Notes: generated by a model from the letters alone, not told the origin. Shown: positions 10,870 to 21,048, numbered from the stretch's first letter. The stretch: DNA of 64,000 nucleotides from Serratia oryzae (GCF_001976145.1 NZ_MOXD01000011.1:86316-150315); one strand, 5' to 3'. Numbers and translations are program-made.

Positions 10870-12064
10870 AAGTGCCTCCTGGCGTGATCTGTTGGCAGCG
10901 CAGCCAGCCCAACGGGCGTGATTGCCCTGCGCGTAGCTGATCGCCGCTGATGCGGATAAAACGTGCTTGTTCTGCTGTGGTTTCCAACCGGTAATGGCCC
11001 ACCGCGTCGGCAGCCAGACAGCGGCTGGCGTTAATGCCGATCTCGCGTGGGAGCGGGGCATCCACCGGTCCGTTATTCTGAATCAGCAGATCATACAGCC
11101 CATTTGGCTGCGGCAGAAATTTTACCTGCCAATCGGCCGTGAGCGGCTGATGATCGATCACCGCCCGCAGTGTGGCGAGTGACCAGGCGCGGCGATCGCT
11201 TTCCAGCGGCAGGCGAAACCAGATAATGCCGTGCAGGCGTGGCAAATTGAGCGTGGCAAGCTGGCGCAGAAAGTCGGCCACCTGCTGTGGTGCCACGCTG
11301 AGCTCCTGCGTGCTGCCCGCTACGCGCACAGAAGCCTCGCTTTCCACCTGGGCGCCCTGGGCATCAAAACTCACCAGGCCCATACCGTAAGCAGGCAATG
11401 CCACGCGAAAGGGATTAGGGCTGAGGTGGGCATATTGGCTCGCCCAGCGTAATGCCAACCGGCCATCGAACAAGCCTTGCTGCGGTGATAACACCGCATG
11501 CACTTGCAGCACTGAGCTGTCGGCCTGTTGCAACACGCCGGGTAACGCCGGTGAGCCGATCCAGGCAGGCAGAGCGGTGATACCCAGTTGCAACGAGGCG
11601 GGGAGTTGCTGGCGCAGTTGCTGCAGAAAATGCTGATACTCCGGCAGGCGGGCGGTGGCGGCATCGTGATCGATCTCCACCCCGATGACCGGCAACCCGG
11701 CCGCCTGCCAGCGTTGCAACAGTTGCAACAGGCGCTGGCGGATTGCCGGTTCATCCAACTGTTTCAGTTGCCCATCCAGGCGCACCACCAGCCACAGCGG
11801 GCGGCCATCCTGCTTCAGCAGTGGCGTATTGACCTGGATCTCGCGGTAGCCCTCACGCGGGTGCACCTGCAGGCCCAGAATGCGTAGGGTGGAAAACAGG
11901 TCACGGCTGGCGGCCAACGCGTTGGCGTGTTGTGGCGTCCAGACCCGCTGCCAGAGATATACCTGCTGATCCCAGGCAGTATGCAAGCGCAATGCCTGAT
12001 AGCGGCCAGCCAGCACTGCGGTCAGCGCCAGCAACAATACGGCGGCGGCGGCCCAAGGTTTCAT
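10856..12064 (-). CDS. DUF3142 domain-containing protein
   Basis: This 402-residue protein has a hydrophobic N-terminus (residues 3-20) that is either a membrane anchor or signal peptide, then a domain resembling DUF3142. Landmarks are VYLWQRVWTP near residue 35, VIGVEIDHDAATARLPEYQHFL near 147 and LHGIIWFRLPLESDRRAWSLATL near 277. The strand order and D-x-D-like acid residues recall a TIM-barrel glycosidase-like fold, but no catalytic role is established. Its start overlaps the panM stop by four bases (ATGA), and its end overlaps the large exported protein, so the three are probably one transcript. Confidence 0.75.
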   Translation of the reverse strand: MKPWAAAAVLLLALTAVLAGRYQALRLHTAWDQQVYLWQRVWTPQHANALAASRDLFSTLRILGLQVHPREGYREIQVNTPLLKQDGRPLWLVVRLDGQLKQLDEPAIRQRLLQLLQRWQAAGLPVIGVEIDHDAATARLPEYQHFLQQLRQQLPASLQLGITALPAWIGSPALPGVLQQADSSVLQVHAVLSPQQGLFDGRLALRWASQYAHLSPNPFRVALPAYGMGLVSFDAQGAQVESEASVRVAGSTQELSVAPQQVADFLRQLATLNLPRLHGIIWFRLPLESDRRAWSLATLRAVIDHQPLTADWQVKFLPQPNGLYDLLIQNNGPVDAPLPREIGINASRCLAADAVGHYRLETTAEQARFIRISGDQLRAGQSRPLGWLRCQQITPGGTYVVP

Positions 12065-12453
12065 TTCTGCCAGAGATCGTCCAGGGCGGAAAAGCCGCAG
12101 GCGCGCATAAAGTTCTCTACTTCGCCGCGCTCACGCGGGGGTAATCCGGCGGTAGAGAGCTGCCAGCGCAACGCCTGCGGCAGTTGGCGCTGGGCATCCT
12201 GTACCAGATACAGCCCGACGCCGCGGCGGCGTGTCACTTCGCGCACCATCAGATCGTGCAGTTGCGCGGTATCACCCTGCAGCTCAATTTTGACCGCCCC
12301 CAGCAGCCGCTCATTAAACCGTGCTGCGAACAGCGCCTTGCTGCCTTGCAGCCAGGCCTGCCACTGTGTCAATGACTGGTGTGGCCAGATTTTGCCAAGG
12401 TCAATCAGGTCTTGTGCGGATAACGTGGTCAATCGCTCAATGGTTAGTTTCAT
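12061..12453 (-). CDS. panM: PanD maturation factor PanM (GNAT fold)
   Basis: This 130-residue GNAT-type protein promotes autocleavage of the aspartate 1-decarboxylase zymogen PanD in a CoA-dependent way, linking pantothenate synthesis to CoA levels. It shares with the E. coli protein the start MKLTI-RL, the block FAARFNERLLGAVKI and the CoA-loop REVTRRRGVGLYLV. It lies next to the liv genes, as in E. coli. A short gap of about 470 bases separates it from divergent livJ. Confidence 0.88.
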   Translation of the reverse strand: MKLTIERLTTLSAQDLIDLGKIWPHQSLTQWQAWLQGSKALFAARFNERLLGAVKIELQGDTAQLHDLMVREVTRRRGVGLYLVQDAQRQLPQALRWQLSTAGLPPRERGEVENFMRACGFSALDDLWQK

Positions 12454-12925
12454 GCAAAATATCCACTAGGATGAAGAGTCTGGACAGTGTAATAGATCTT
12501 GTTCAGAGCGTTGTGTAAGTTTTTCTGTACGACGACTGCGCAAAATGTTTTTTGCATCCGGCATTTTCCGAGTAAAAAATTAGTTACTGGCTTGTTAACT
12601 AGCACAATGCGCTGCGCCATGTCCGATCTAGCGTAGAATTAATCCGGATTTTATTCTGTTTACACCGCTTGTTTCTGAGCATAAGAGTTGATTTGCAGAA
12701 GAAAATTCCTGTTTAATGGCATGAAAAGTAAAGTCTTATTAGAAAATGTTGTCGAAAATACACCTAAATCATTATTACTTATAGATAAAAGCCGTATACC
12801 CGGCGTATTTCAAACGGCTCGCGCGTTTGCTGCCTGGCTGCAGTTTCAAGCCATAAAGGGTATACAGTGAATAGGTGCGGCAAACACCACGGGCAAACTC
12901 ACAACGATAGACGGGGATTATGCGG
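12454..12925. other. Divergent intergenic region panM/livJ
   Basis: About 470 bases with no credible gene. A 60-codon open frame at 12688-12870 is produced mainly by the repeat at 12795-12864 and lacks a ribosome site. The region should hold the livJ promoter, but I cannot single out -35/-10 boxes with confidence. Confidence 0.5.
12795..12864. repeat. Short inverted-repeat element with ERIC-like ends
   Basis: A 70-bp element bounded by TATACCC at the left and GGGTATA at the right, with TATTTCAA and TTTCAAG just inside. The ends resemble those of the ERIC copies elsewhere in the window (TATACCCTTCATACTTCAA), but the ERIC core is missing. It sits about 60 bp upstream of livJ, so it would be transcribed in the livJ leader or lie at its promoter. 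Confidence 0.6.
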
Positions 12926-14041
12926 ATGAAATTAACAAAGGGTAAAGCGCTGCTGGCTGGCTGTATCGCTATGGCTATGGGCCATGTGGCGATGGCGAAA
13001 GATATCAAAGTGGCGATCGTGGGGGCAATGTCAGGCCCAGTGGCGCAGTACGGTGATATGGAGTTCACCGGTGCGCGCCAGGCGATCGCTGATATCAACG
13101 CCAAAGGCGGCATCAACGGGGATAAACTGGTAGGCGTGGAATATGATGACGCCTGCGACCCGAAACAGGCCGTTGCGGTGGCCAACAAAGTGATCAACGA
13201 CGGTATCCGTTACGTGATCGGCCATCTGTGCTCCTCTTCTACCCAGCCAGCGTCAGATATCTATGAAGACGAAGGGGTGATCATGATTACCCCGGCGGCC
13301 ACCAACGCCGATCTGACCACTCGTGGTTATAAAATGATCATGCGTACCACCGGCCTGGATTCCGATCAGGGTCCGACCGCGGCGAAATACATCCTCAATG
13401 ATATCAAACCGAAGCGCATTGCCGTGGTGCACGATAAACAGCAGTACGGTGAAGGCTTGGCACGTTCGGTACGTGACAGCCTGAAACAGCAGGGCACTGA
13501 CGTGGTGATGTTCGAAGGTATCACCGCAGGTGACAAAGATTTCTCCACCCTGGTGGCGCGCCTGAAGAAAGAGAACGTCGATTTCGTTTACTTTGGCGGC
13601 TACTACCCGGAAATGGGGCAGATCCTGCGCCAGGCCAAGCAGGCCGGCCTGACTACCCGTTTTATGGGGCCGGAAGGCGTGGGTAACTCTTCGCTCTCTA
13701 ACATCGCCGGTGCCGCGTCTGAAGGCATGCTGGTGACTTTGCCGAAACGCTACGATCAGGTTCCTGCCAACCAACCGATTGTTGATGCGCTGAAGGCCAA
13801 AAAGCTGGATCCAACCGGGCCGTTCGTCTGGACCACCTACGCCGCGCTGCAATCGCTGGTTGCCGGCATGGAGCGCAGCGGCAGCCAGGAGCCTGCGGAT
13901 ATCGTCAAAGATCTGAAAGCGGGCAAACCGGTGGAAACCGTGATGGGGCCACTGAGCTGGGATGAGAAGGGCGACCTGAAAGGTTTCGAATTTGGCGTGT
14001 TCGAATGGCATGCTGATGGTTCATCGACGCCAATTAAATAA
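12926..14041 (+). CDS. livJ: Periplasmic branched-chain amino acid-binding protein LivJ
   Basis: This 371-residue periplasmic receptor captures Leu, Ile and Val (LivK-like leucine specificity cannot be excluded) for the LivHMGF importer. The signal peptide is [16 protein letters not shown]...AMA, and the mature protein starts [20 protein letters not shown]. The blocks [37 protein letters not shown] and [16 protein letters not shown] are typical. ATG 12926 is chosen over 12920 because GGGGA at 12913-12917 gives a proper spacing only for the second. There is no second binding-protein gene here, whereas E. coli has both livJ and livK. Confidence 0.92.
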   Translation: MKLTKGKALLAGCIAMAMGHVAMAKDIKVAIVGAMSGPVAQYGDMEFTGARQAIADINAKGGINGDKLVGVEYDDACDPKQAVAVANKVINDGIRYVIGHLCSSSTQPASDIYEDEGVIMITPAATNADLTTRGYKMIMRTTGLDSDQGPTAAKYILNDIKPKRIAVVHDKQQYGEGLARSVRDSLKQQGTDVVMFEGITAGDKDFSTLVARLKKENVDFVYFGGYYPEMGQILRQAKQAGLTTRFMGPEGVGNSSLSNIAGAASEGMLVTLPKRYDQVPANQPIVDALKAKKLDPTGPFVWTTYAALQSLVAGMERSGSQEPADIVKDLKAGKPVETVMGPLSWDEKGDLKGFEFGVFEWHADGSSTPIK

Positions 14042-14068
14042 GCCATAATAATATTCAGTAATGCCAAT

Positions 14069-14186
14069 GCTTAAGGTGGCGCCCCCTCTTCCTGCGGGAG
14101 AGGGCCGGGGTGAGGGGCAATGGCTTAGTTGATTCCTCCTCATCCTGACCCTCTCTCTAGCGGGAGAGGGTCAACCTTGACTTAAG
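14069..14186. repeat. BIME-like palindromic repeat between livJ and livH
   Basis: Two REP-type hairpins in opposite orientation: CCCTCTTCC...GGGAGAGGG near 14083-14104 with the tail GGCCGGGGTGAGGGG, and CCCTCTC...GAGAGGG near 14149-14170 preceded by CCTCATCCTGACC. CTTAAG occurs at both ends. The hairpins could stabilise or attenuate the transcript between the highly expressed binding protein and the membrane components. Confidence 0.8.
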
Positions 14187-14279
14187 TATCTATAAACCCG
14201 GTATTACCGGTGCCTGCAACGTTAGCAGGCCGTTGGGCCGATATTTTCCGGCCACGACAACACCTTAGAAGGCCAGAGT

Positions 14280-15206
14280 ATGTCAGAGCAGTTTCTCTAT
14301 TTCCTGCAGCAGATGTTCAACGGCGTCACGTTGGGCAGCACCTATGCATTGATTGCCATCGGTTACACCATGGTCTACGGCATTATCGGCATGATCAACT
14401 TCGCTCATGGCGAAGTGTATATGATCGGCAGTTATGTCTCATTTATCGTGATCGCCGCCCTGATGATGATGGGGATCGACGTCGGTTGGCTGTTGATCGG
14501 CAGCGCCTTCCTGGTGTCGATCGTGATCGCCAGCGCTTATGGCTGGAGCATTGAGCGCGTGGCCTATAAGCCGGTGCGCAGCTCCAAGCGCCTGATCGCG
14601 TTGATCTCCGCCATCGGGATGTCGATCTTCCTGCAAAACTACGTCAGCCTGACGCAGGGCTCGCGCGATGTGGCGTTACCGAGCCTGGTCACCGGCCAGT
14701 GGGTGCTCGGCGAAAGCAATGGCTTTGCCGCCACCATCAGTACCATGCAGATCACGATCTGGGTGGTGACTTTCCTCGCCATGCTGGCGCTGACCCTGTT
14801 CATCCGCTATTCGCGCATGGGCCGTGCCTGCCGCGCCTGTGCTGAAGATTTAAAGATGGCCAGCCTGCTGGGCATCAACACCGATCGGGTGATTTCGCTG
14901 ACGTTCGTCATCGGTGCCATTATGGCGGCGGTCGCTGGCGTGCTGCTCGGCCAGTTCTATGGCGTGATTAACCCGTACATCGGCTTTATGGCCGGGATGA
15001 AAGCCTTCACCGCCGCCGTGCTGGGCGGGATCGGCAGTATTCCGGGTGCGATGATCGGTGGGCTGGTGCTGGGCGTGGCCGAAGCGCTGACCTCGGCTTA
15101 TTTGAGCACTGAATACAAAGATGTGGTGTCTTTCGCACTGCTGATCGTGGTGTTGCTGGTGATGCCGACTGGCATCCTCGGGCGTCCGGAGGTGGAGAAA
15201 GTATGA
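14280..15206 (+). CDS. livH: Branched-chain amino acid ABC transporter permease LivH
   Basis: This 308-residue inner-membrane permease has eight or so hydrophobic segments and the LivH signature [19 protein letters not shown] near residues 28-46. The cytoplasmic loop [23 protein letters not shown] near residue 180 is the EAA-type contact with the ATPases. It pairs with LivM. The stop overlaps livM by four bases. The ATG at 14280 follows an AAGG/AGAG ribosome site. Confidence 0.95.
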   Translation: MSEQFLYFLQQMFNGVTLGSTYALIAIGYTMVYGIIGMINFAHGEVYMIGSYVSFIVIAALMMMGIDVGWLLIGSAFLVSIVIASAYGWSIERVAYKPVRSSKRLIALISAIGMSIFLQNYVSLTQGSRDVALPSLVTGQWVLGESNGFAATISTMQITIWVVTFLAMLALTLFIRYSRMGRACRACAEDLKMASLLGINTDRVISLTFVIGAIMAAVAGVLLGQFYGVINPYIGFMAGMKAFTAAVLGGIGSIPGAMIGGLVLGVAEALTSAYLSTEYKDVVSFALLIVVLLVMPTGILGRPEVEKV

Positions 15207-16486
15207 AACTCGATCTGCTTAACGCCATCATTGCCACGGTGGTGCTGTTTGTCATGGCGTCCTTCCTGATGGGGATGCAACTGAGCCTTGATGGCACCAA
15301 ACTGGTGGTGCACGGCGCTGCCGAAGTGCGCTGGATGTGGATTGGCATCGGCTGCGTGGTGGTGTTCTTCTTCCAACTGTTGCGCCCGCTGATGCAGCAG
15401 GGGCTGAAAAAAGTCTCCGGCCCGTCGTTCGTGTTGCCCAGTTTTGATGGCACCACCATGCGCCAGAAACTGCTGGCGGCGGCGATCATCATCGCTGCGG
15501 TGATCTGGCCGTTCCTGGTTTCACGCGGCACGGTGGATATTGCTACCCTGACGCTGATCTACGTGATGCTCGGCCTGGGCCTGAACGTGGTGGTCGGCCT
15601 TTCCGGCCTGCTGGTGCTGGGTTACGGCGGTTTTTATGCCATCGGCGCTTATACCTACGCGCTGCTGAACCACTATTATGGCCTGGGATTCTGGGAGAGC
15701 CTGCCGCTGGCGGGGATTGTCACGGCGGCCTTCGGTTTTATTCTCGGCTTTCCGGTATTGCGCCTGCGCGGCGACTATCTGGCGATCGTCACGCTCGGTT
15801 TTGGTGAGATCGTGCGTATCCTGCTGTTGAACAACACCGAAATCACCGGCGGCCCGAACGGTATCAGCCAGATCCCGAAACCGACCTTCTTCGGCTTGGA
15901 ATTCAACCGCAGCGCACGCGATGGTGGCTGGGATACGTTCCACAATTTCTTTGGTCTGCAGTACGATCCCGGCGATCGCATCGTGTTCCTGTATCTGGTG
16001 GCGCTGCTGCTGGTGATCCTGACGCTGTTCGTGATTAACCGCTTGCTGCGCATGCCGCTCGGGCGGGCCTGGGAAGCGCTGCGTGAAGATGAGATCGCCT
16101 GCCGGTCATTGGGCCTCAGCCCGACCAAAATCAAGCTGACCGCCTTCACCATCAGCGCCGCGTTTGCCGGTTTTGCTGGAACGCTGTTTGCCGCGCGCCA
16201 AGGCTTTGTCAGCCCGGAATCGTTCACCTTTGTCGAGTCGGCCTTTGTGCTGGCGATCGTGGTGTTGGGTGGAATGGGCTCGCAGTTTGCGGTGATCCTG
16301 GCGGCGATCCTGCTGGTGGTTTCCCGTGAATTAATGCGTGACTTGAATGAATACAGCATGTTGCTGCTGGGCGCACTGATGGTATTGATGATGATTTGGC
16401 GGCCACAAGGCTTGTTGCCGATGAAGCGGCCACAGCTGAAGCTGAAAGCGGCAGAGATCAAGGCAGTGAAGGGGGAGCAGGCATGA
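15203..16486 (+). CDS. livM: Branched-chain amino acid ABC transporter permease LivM
   Basis: This 427-residue permease is longer than LivH because of an N-terminal extension of about 110 residues with two hydrophobic segments. The conserved core has [31 protein letters not shown] near residue 120, [19 protein letters not shown] and the coupling loop [18 protein letters not shown] near residue 292. It overlaps livH upstream and livG downstream by four bases each (ATGA), so it is part of one operon. Confidence 0.95.
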   Translation: MKLDLLNAIIATVVLFVMASFLMGMQLSLDGTKLVVHGAAEVRWMWIGIGCVVVFFFQLLRPLMQQGLKKVSGPSFVLPSFDGTTMRQKLLAAAIIIAAVIWPFLVSRGTVDIATLTLIYVMLGLGLNVVVGLSGLLVLGYGGFYAIGAYTYALLNHYYGLGFWESLPLAGIVTAAFGFILGFPVLRLRGDYLAIVTLGFGEIVRILLLNNTEITGGPNGISQIPKPTFFGLEFNRSARDGGWDTFHNFFGLQYDPGDRIVFLYLVALLLVILTLFVINRLLRMPLGRAWEALREDEIACRSLGLSPTKIKLTAFTISAAFAGFAGTLFAARQGFVSPESFTFVESAFVLAIVVLGGMGSQFAVILAAILLVVSRELMRDLNEYSMLLLGALMVLMMIWRPQGLLPMKRPQLKLKAAEIKAVKGEQA

Positions 16487-17250
16487 GTACTCAACCTTTA
16501 CTGGCAGTCGACGGGCTGTCGATGCGTTTTGGCGGCCTGCTGGCGGTCAACAACGTCGCCTTGGCGCTGCATGAGGGTGAGATCGTTTCGTTGATCGGCC
16601 CGAACGGTGCGGGAAAAACCACGGTGTTCAACTGCCTGACCGGTTTCTATCGCCCCACCAGCGGCACCATCAAACTGCGCGAGCGCCATCTGGAAGGGCT
16701 GCCAGGCCAGACGATCGCGCGTATGGGCGTGGTGCGCACCTTCCAGCACGTGCGGCTATTCCGCGAAATGACGGTGGTGGAAAACCTGCTGGTGGCTCAG
16801 CATCAGCACTTGAAGAGCGGCGTGTTTGCCGGTTTGCTGAAAACCCCGGCGTTCCGCCGCGCCGAAGCCGATGCGCTGGAACGGGCAACGGTATGGCTTG
16901 AGCGCGTCGGCCTGCTGGAAATGGCCAACCGTTCGGCGGGTAACCTGGCCTATGGCCAGCAGCGGCGGCTGGAAATTGCCCGCTGCATGGTGACGCGCCC
17001 GGAACTGCTGATGCTGGATGAACCGGCAGCAGGCTTGAACCCGAAAGAAACCGACGAGCTGGATCACCTGATTATGGAACTGCGCAATCAGCATAAGGTT
17101 TCGGTGTTGCTGATTGAGCACGATATGAAACTGGTGATGGGGATTTCCGATCGCATCTATGTGGTCAATCAGGGAACCCCGCTGGCGCAGGGCACTCCGG
17201 CAGAAATCCGCAATAACCCGGACGTGATCCGGGCCTATCTGGGCGAATAA
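16483..17250 (+). CDS. livG: Branched-chain amino acid ABC transporter ATPase LivG
   Basis: This 255-residue ABC ATPase energises the LivHM channel. Walker A is GPNGAGKTT near residues 37-45, the signature is [13 protein letters not shown], and Walker B is [13 protein letters not shown], with switch His in LLIEHDM. The start at 16483 overlaps the livM stop and has a GGGGGAG ribosome site; an in-frame extension to 16396 only reads livM sequence in another frame. Confidence 0.95.
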   Translation: MSTQPLLAVDGLSMRFGGLLAVNNVALALHEGEIVSLIGPNGAGKTTVFNCLTGFYRPTSGTIKLRERHLEGLPGQTIARMGVVRTFQHVRLFREMTVVENLLVAQHQHLKSGVFAGLLKTPAFRRAEADALERATVWLERVGLLEMANRSAGNLAYGQQRRLEIARCMVTRPELLMLDEPAAGLNPKETDELDHLIMELRNQHKVSVLLIEHDMKLVMGISDRIYVVNQGTPLAQGTPAEIRNNPDVIRAYLGE

Positions 17251-17254
17251 GCAT

Positions 17255-17956
17255 ATGTTGTCATTTAATCAGGTTTCCGCCCATTACGGCAAAATCCAGG
17301 CGCTGCATCAGGTCAGCCTGAATATTCAGCAGGGTGAGATCGTCACCCTGATCGGTGCCAACGGTGCCGGTAAAACTACGCTGCTTGGTACACTCTGTGG
17401 TGAACCGCGTGCCAGCGAAGGCACCATCCAACTGCTGGATCAGGACATTACCCAGTGGCAGACCGCGCGCATTATGCGTGAGGCGGTGGCGATCGTGCCG
17501 GAAGGGCGGCGGGTGTTCTCGCGCATGACGGTGGAAGAGAATCTGGCGATGGGCGGTTTTTTTGCGAGCCGTGAGCAGTACCAGCAGCGTATTGAGCGGG
17601 TATTCAACCTGTTCCCACGCCTGCTGGAGCGCCGCAACCAGCGTTCCGGCACCATGTCCGGCGGTGAACAGCAGATGCTGGCGATTGGCCGGGCGTTGAT
17701 GAGCCAGCCGAAACTGCTGCTGCTCGACGAGCCTTCGCTCGGGTTGGCACCGATCATCATCCAGCAGATTTTCGACATCATCCAACAACTGCGCGAAGAG
17801 GGCATGACCATTTTCCTGGTGGAGCAAAATGCCAATCAGGCGTTAAAGCTGGCGGATCGTGGTTATGTGCTGGAAAACGGCCGCGTGGTGTTAGAAGATA
17901 CGGGAGCTGCATTGTTAGCAAACGAAGCGGTCAGATCGGCGTATCTGGGCGGTTAA
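17255..17956 (+). CDS. livF: Branched-chain amino acid ABC transporter ATPase LivF
   Basis: This 233-residue second ATPase of the Liv importer has Walker A GANGAGKTT near residues 35-43, signature MSGGEQQMLAIGRAL near 136 and Walker B LLLLDEPSLGLAP. It begins four bases after livG and is the last gene of the livHMGF operon. A BIME-like repeat follows. Confidence 0.95.
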   Translation: MLSFNQVSAHYGKIQALHQVSLNIQQGEIVTLIGANGAGKTTLLGTLCGEPRASEGTIQLLDQDITQWQTARIMREAVAIVPEGRRVFSRMTVEENLAMGGFFASREQYQQRIERVFNLFPRLLERRNQRSGTMSGGEQQMLAIGRALMSQPKLLLLDEPSLGLAPIIIQQIFDIIQQLREEGMTIFLVEQNANQALKLADRGYVLENGRVVLEDTGAALLANEAVRSAYLGG

Positions 17957-18009
17957 TGCGCCAAACACAGGTTGAACTTCACACAGGGTGGCCAACAGAT
18001 TGCGATGAC

Positions 18010-18120
18010 GCCCCCTCTCCCTGCGGGAGTGGGCCGGGGTGAGGGGCTTTGGCAACAGCTTATCCCTCTCATGCTAACCCTTTCCCCGCAGGAGAGGGAA
18101 AGGGCAGCCTTGATTTAAGC
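18010..18120. repeat. BIME-like palindromic repeat after livF
   Basis: A second copy of the element found between livJ and livH: the same CGCCCCCTCTCCCTGCGGGAG start, GGCCGGGGTGAGGGG middle and an inverted CCCTTTCC...GGAGAGGGAAAGGG hairpin, ending with CCTTGATTTAAG as the first ends with CCTTGACTTAAG. The two copies bracket livHMGF. Confidence 0.8.
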
Positions 18121-18172
18121 GTTATCAAACAACAGATTGCGCTCATATTTTTAACGATTACGAGAATAACCA

Positions 18173-19360
18173 ATGAAGACAGAAGGATTACTCGCGCAGC
18201 GCATGCTGAAGGTAAAGAGCTCGGCAATCCGTGAATTGCTCAAGCACAGTAAAATGGAAAATGTCATTTCGCTGGCGGGTGGCATTCCCTCTGATGCGCT
18301 GTTCGATTTCGAAGGATTGAGCATTGCCACACAGCAGGCGATTACCGAGCAGGCAAAAAGTGCTTTTCAGTATGGTTTGACCGAAGGGAGTTACCTGCTG
18401 CGTGAACGCATCTGCGCCCTGTGTAGCGAACGTGGCGTCATCGCCAAACCGGAAGATGTGCTGGTTACCGCCGGTTCCCAGCAGGCGCTGGATCTGGTGA
18501 TGCGTGCGGTGGTTAACCCCGGCGATGTGTTTGTGGTGGAGCGCCCGACCTACCTGGCCGCGCTGCAGACGCTGGAACTGGCGGAAGCCAACGTCATGTC
18601 GGTCTCTTCCGACAGCGATGGCATGGTGGTTGATGAACTGGCGGAATTGCTGAAGACCCAGAAAATCAAAGGGGTATACGTGGTACCGAACTTCGGTAAC
18701 CCGACCGGCCTGACGCTGAGCACCGCACGCCGTGAACAACTGGTGAAGCTGGCTGCCGAGCATAACTTCCTGATTATGGAAGACGATCCGTACGGCGAAC
18801 TGCGTTTCACCGAAGAGCGCAATGCCACGCTGTATCAGGTTTCCCAGCAGATTTTGGGCCATACCGATAACGTTATCTACACCTCAACGTTCTCCAAGAT
18901 CCTGGCTCCAGGCCTGCGCCTAGGCTGGGCGATCCTGCCGCCGTTCCTGCTGCACAAGATCGCCATCATCAAGCAGGCGGCCGATCTGCATGCCAGTTCG
19001 CTGTCGCAGAGTATCGCCGAATGCTATCTGGGCCTGAACCGTTTACCGGCACAGATCGAGAAGATCCGCGCTGCCTATAAGCAGAAATGCGACATTCTGG
19101 CCGGATTGGTGGAAAAAGAGCTGGGCGATGTGATCAGCTTTGATATGCCAAAAGGCGGCATGTTCCTGTGGGCGCGCTTCCGCCAGCCGTTCAACGCCAC
19201 CGAATGGTTGAAAACTACCCTGAATGAAGGTGTGGTATTTGTGCCAGGGGAGTATTTCTTCTCTGATAAGCCAGATCACTCCACGTTCCGCCTGTCGTTT
19301 GCTACCGCGACCGAACAGCAAATGCAGGAAGCGGTCGCCCGCCTGCGCCGCGCCTTATAA
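18173..19360 (+). CDS. PLP-dependent aminotransferase, class I/II fold
   Basis: This 395-residue fold-type I aminotransferase resembles 2-aminoadipate/aromatic aminotransferases and the aminotransferase half of MocR proteins, but without the GntR DNA-binding domain. Visible landmarks are VISLAGGIPSDALFDF near residue 31, VTAGSQQALDLV near 100, NFGNPTGLTLS near 177, and the Schiff-base lysine K242 in TSTFSKILAPGLRLGW. RLSFA near the C-terminus holds the substrate-carboxylate arginine. The substrate is not known. The gene stands alone between livF and ugpB; position after the Liv system suggests, but does not prove, a role with branched-chain or related amino acids. Confidence 0.85.
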   Translation: MKTEGLLAQRMLKVKSSAIRELLKHSKMENVISLAGGIPSDALFDFEGLSIATQQAITEQAKSAFQYGLTEGSYLLRERICALCSERGVIAKPEDVLVTAGSQQALDLVMRAVVNPGDVFVVERPTYLAALQTLELAEANVMSVSSDSDGMVVDELAELLKTQKIKGVYVVPNFGNPTGLTLSTARREQLVKLAAEHNFLIMEDDPYGELRFTEERNATLYQVSQQILGHTDNVIYTSTFSKILAPGLRLGWAILPPFLLHKIAIIKQAADLHASSLSQSIAECYLGLNRLPAQIEKIRAAYKQKCDILAGLVEKELGDVISFDMPKGGMFLWARFRQPFNATEWLKTTLNEGVVFVPGEYFFSDKPDHSTFRLSFATATEQQMQEAVARLRRAL

Positions 19361-19414
19361 TCCCTTTACGGCGGCGTGGAGCCTCCATGCCGCCGCCATC
19401 TGTGCTTCACCTTT

Positions 19415-19454
19415 CCGTCACGCTGCTGTAATCCAATCGTTATTTTTCTGTCAT
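19415..19454 (+). promoter_or_regulatory. Tandem Pho boxes upstream of ugpB
   Basis: Four heptamers occur at exact 11-bp steps: CCGTCAC (19415), CTGTAAT (19426), TCGTTAT (19437) and CTGTCAT (19448). The PhoB consensus half-site is CTGTCAT in 11-bp direct repeats. PhoB would therefore activate ugp under phosphate limitation. The ugpB start codon is 167 bp further on because a MITE-like repeat lies between. Confidence 0.75.
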
Positions 19455-19492
19455 TCCTGCATGGCATGTTAGCTCCCGAACAAAATGAGACG

Positions 19493-19590
19493 TTTCAGAC
19501 TGCTGACAAAGCCCGTTATTAGGGAGAGCGCCCCTCGGTGCGCTAGGCCCGAGTATCTCGGGTTCAAAACCTACTTTGTCATCAACCTCG
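19493..19590. repeat. MITE-like repeat in the ugpB leader
   Basis: A roughly 98-bp element with inverted ends (TGCTGACAAAG at 19501 against CTTTGTCATCA near 19575) and an internal hairpin GGCCCGAG/CTCGGG (19546-19562). The same sequence, with about 110 bp inserted in the middle, recurs at 24621-24823. It separates the Pho boxes from the ugpB ribosome site and should be transcribed in the 5' leader. Confidence 0.7.
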
Positions 19591-19620
19591 GTTTATACCC
19601 GTTTTTCTCAGGAGTTAGGC

Positions 19621-20934
19621 ATGCTGACCCAAACAATTAAAATAACGACGCTGTGCGTGGCGTTAACTCTGGCGATCGGCGCTCAGGCTGCGACCGACAT
19701 CCCGTTTTGGCACTCAATGGAAGGTGAGTTGGGTAAAGAGGTGGATTCTTTGGTGAGCCGCTTCAACCAGGCCCACAGCGACGTACGAATTGTTCCGGTT
19801 TTTAAAGGCAACTACGAACAGAGCCTGGCGGCGGGCATTGCCGCTTACCGTTCAGGCAAAGCACCGGCGATCCTGCAGGTTTACGAAGTTGGCACTGCCA
19901 CCATGATGGCCAGCAAGGCCGTGAAGCCGGTTTACCAGATCTTTCAGGAAAGCGGCGTGCCGTTTGATGAGTCGGTTTTTGTCCCGACCGTGGCCGGTTA
20001 CTACAGCGACAATAACAGCGGGCACCTGATTTCCCAACCGTTCAACAGCTCTACCCCGGTGCTGTATTACAACAAAGACGCCTTCAAAAAAGCCGGCCTC
20101 AACCCGGATCAACCGCCAAAAACCTGGCAGGAACTGGCGGCCGATAGCGCCAAGCTGCGCCAGGCCGGCATGAAGTGCGGCTACACCAGCGGCTGGCTGG
20201 GGTGGATCCAACTGGAGAACTTCAGCGCCTGGCACGCAGTGCCGTTTGCCAGCGAAAACAACGGCTTTGGCGGCACTAACGCCAAGCTGGAGTTTAACCA
20301 GCCGCTGCAGGTCAAGCATGTCCAATTGCTGCAGGACATGAGTAAGAAAGGCGACTTTACCTACTACGGGCGTAAAGACGAACCCACCGAGAAGTTCTAC
20401 AGCGGCGACTGCGCCATTATCACCGCCTCTTCCGGCGCGATGGCCACCGTCCGGAAATATGCCAAATTCGACTTCGGCGTCGGCATGATGCCTTACGACG
20501 CCGAGGCGAAAGATGCCCCACAGAACGCCATTATCGGCGGGGCCAGCCTATGGGTGATGAACGGTAAAGATGCCGCCACCTACAAAGGCGTGGCGCAGTT
20601 CCTACAGTTTCTGGCGCAGCCGGAGATTGCCGCCGAATGGCACCAGAAAACCGGTTATTTGCCGATCACTACCGCCGCTTTTGAGCTGACCAAACAGCAG
20701 GGCTTTTACGACAAGTTCCCAGGGGCCGATATCCCAACCCGCCAGATGCTGAACAAGCCGCCGTTACCTTTCACCAAAGGCCTGCGCCTGGGCAATATGC
20801 CGCAGATCCGTACCCTGGTGGATGAAGAGTTCGAAAGCGTCTGGGCGGGCAAGAAAACCCCGCAGCAGGCGATGGATGCCGCCGTTGAACGTGGGGATGC
20901 ACTGTTGCGCCGCTTCGCGTCCTCAACTCAGTAA
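19621..20934 (+). CDS. ugpB: sn-Glycerol-3-phosphate-binding periplasmic protein UgpB
   Basis: This 437-residue solute-binding protein delivers glycerol-3-phosphate and glycerophosphodiesters to UgpAEC. A signal peptide ends at [19 protein letters not shown]. The FWHSMEG block and [30 protein letters not shown] and [11 protein letters not shown] are typical of UgpB. ATG 19621 is chosen since AGGAGTTAGGC lies just before it; an in-frame extension to 19576 starts inside the upstream repeat. Pho boxes upstream place it in the phosphate-starvation response. Confidence 0.95.
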   Translation: MLTQTIKITTLCVALTLAIGAQAATDIPFWHSMEGELGKEVDSLVSRFNQAHSDVRIVPVFKGNYEQSLAAGIAAYRSGKAPAILQVYEVGTATMMASKAVKPVYQIFQESGVPFDESVFVPTVAGYYSDNNSGHLISQPFNSSTPVLYYNKDAFKKAGLNPDQPPKTWQELAADSAKLRQAGMKCGYTSGWLGWIQLENFSAWHAVPFASENNGFGGTNAKLEFNQPLQVKHVQLLQDMSKKGDFTYYGRKDEPTEKFYSGDCAIITASSGAMATVRKYAKFDFGVGMMPYDAEAKDAPQNAIIGGASLWVMNGKDAATYKGVAQFLQFLAQPEIAAEWHQKTGYLPITTAAFELTKQQGFYDKFPGADIPTRQMLNKPPLPFTKGLRLGNMPQIRTLVDEEFESVWAGKKTPQQAMDAAVERGDALLRRFASSTQ

Positions 20935-20973
20935 GCGTCAGTTTGGCCGTGTTCCGCCAAGCGGCATCGATTT

Positions 20974-21015
20974 ACTCCCTCTCCCAGTGAGAGAGGGCCG
21001 AGGTGAGGGGCTGAT
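20974..21015. repeat. REP-like palindrome between ugpB and ugpA
   Basis: A single hairpin unit CTCCCTCTC...GAGAGAGGG followed by CCGAGGTGAGGGG, related to the BIME-like copies around the liv genes. It lies after the abundant binding-protein gene and could help set the ratio of UgpB to the membrane subunits. Confidence 0.7.
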
Positions 21016-21048
21016 GCAGTCTCTCATCCACATAAACGGTTAACCTCA

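Noticed and set aside
12688-12870. Small plus-strand frame before livJ
   Set aside because: Its second half is the translated inverted-repeat element, and no ribosome site precedes it.
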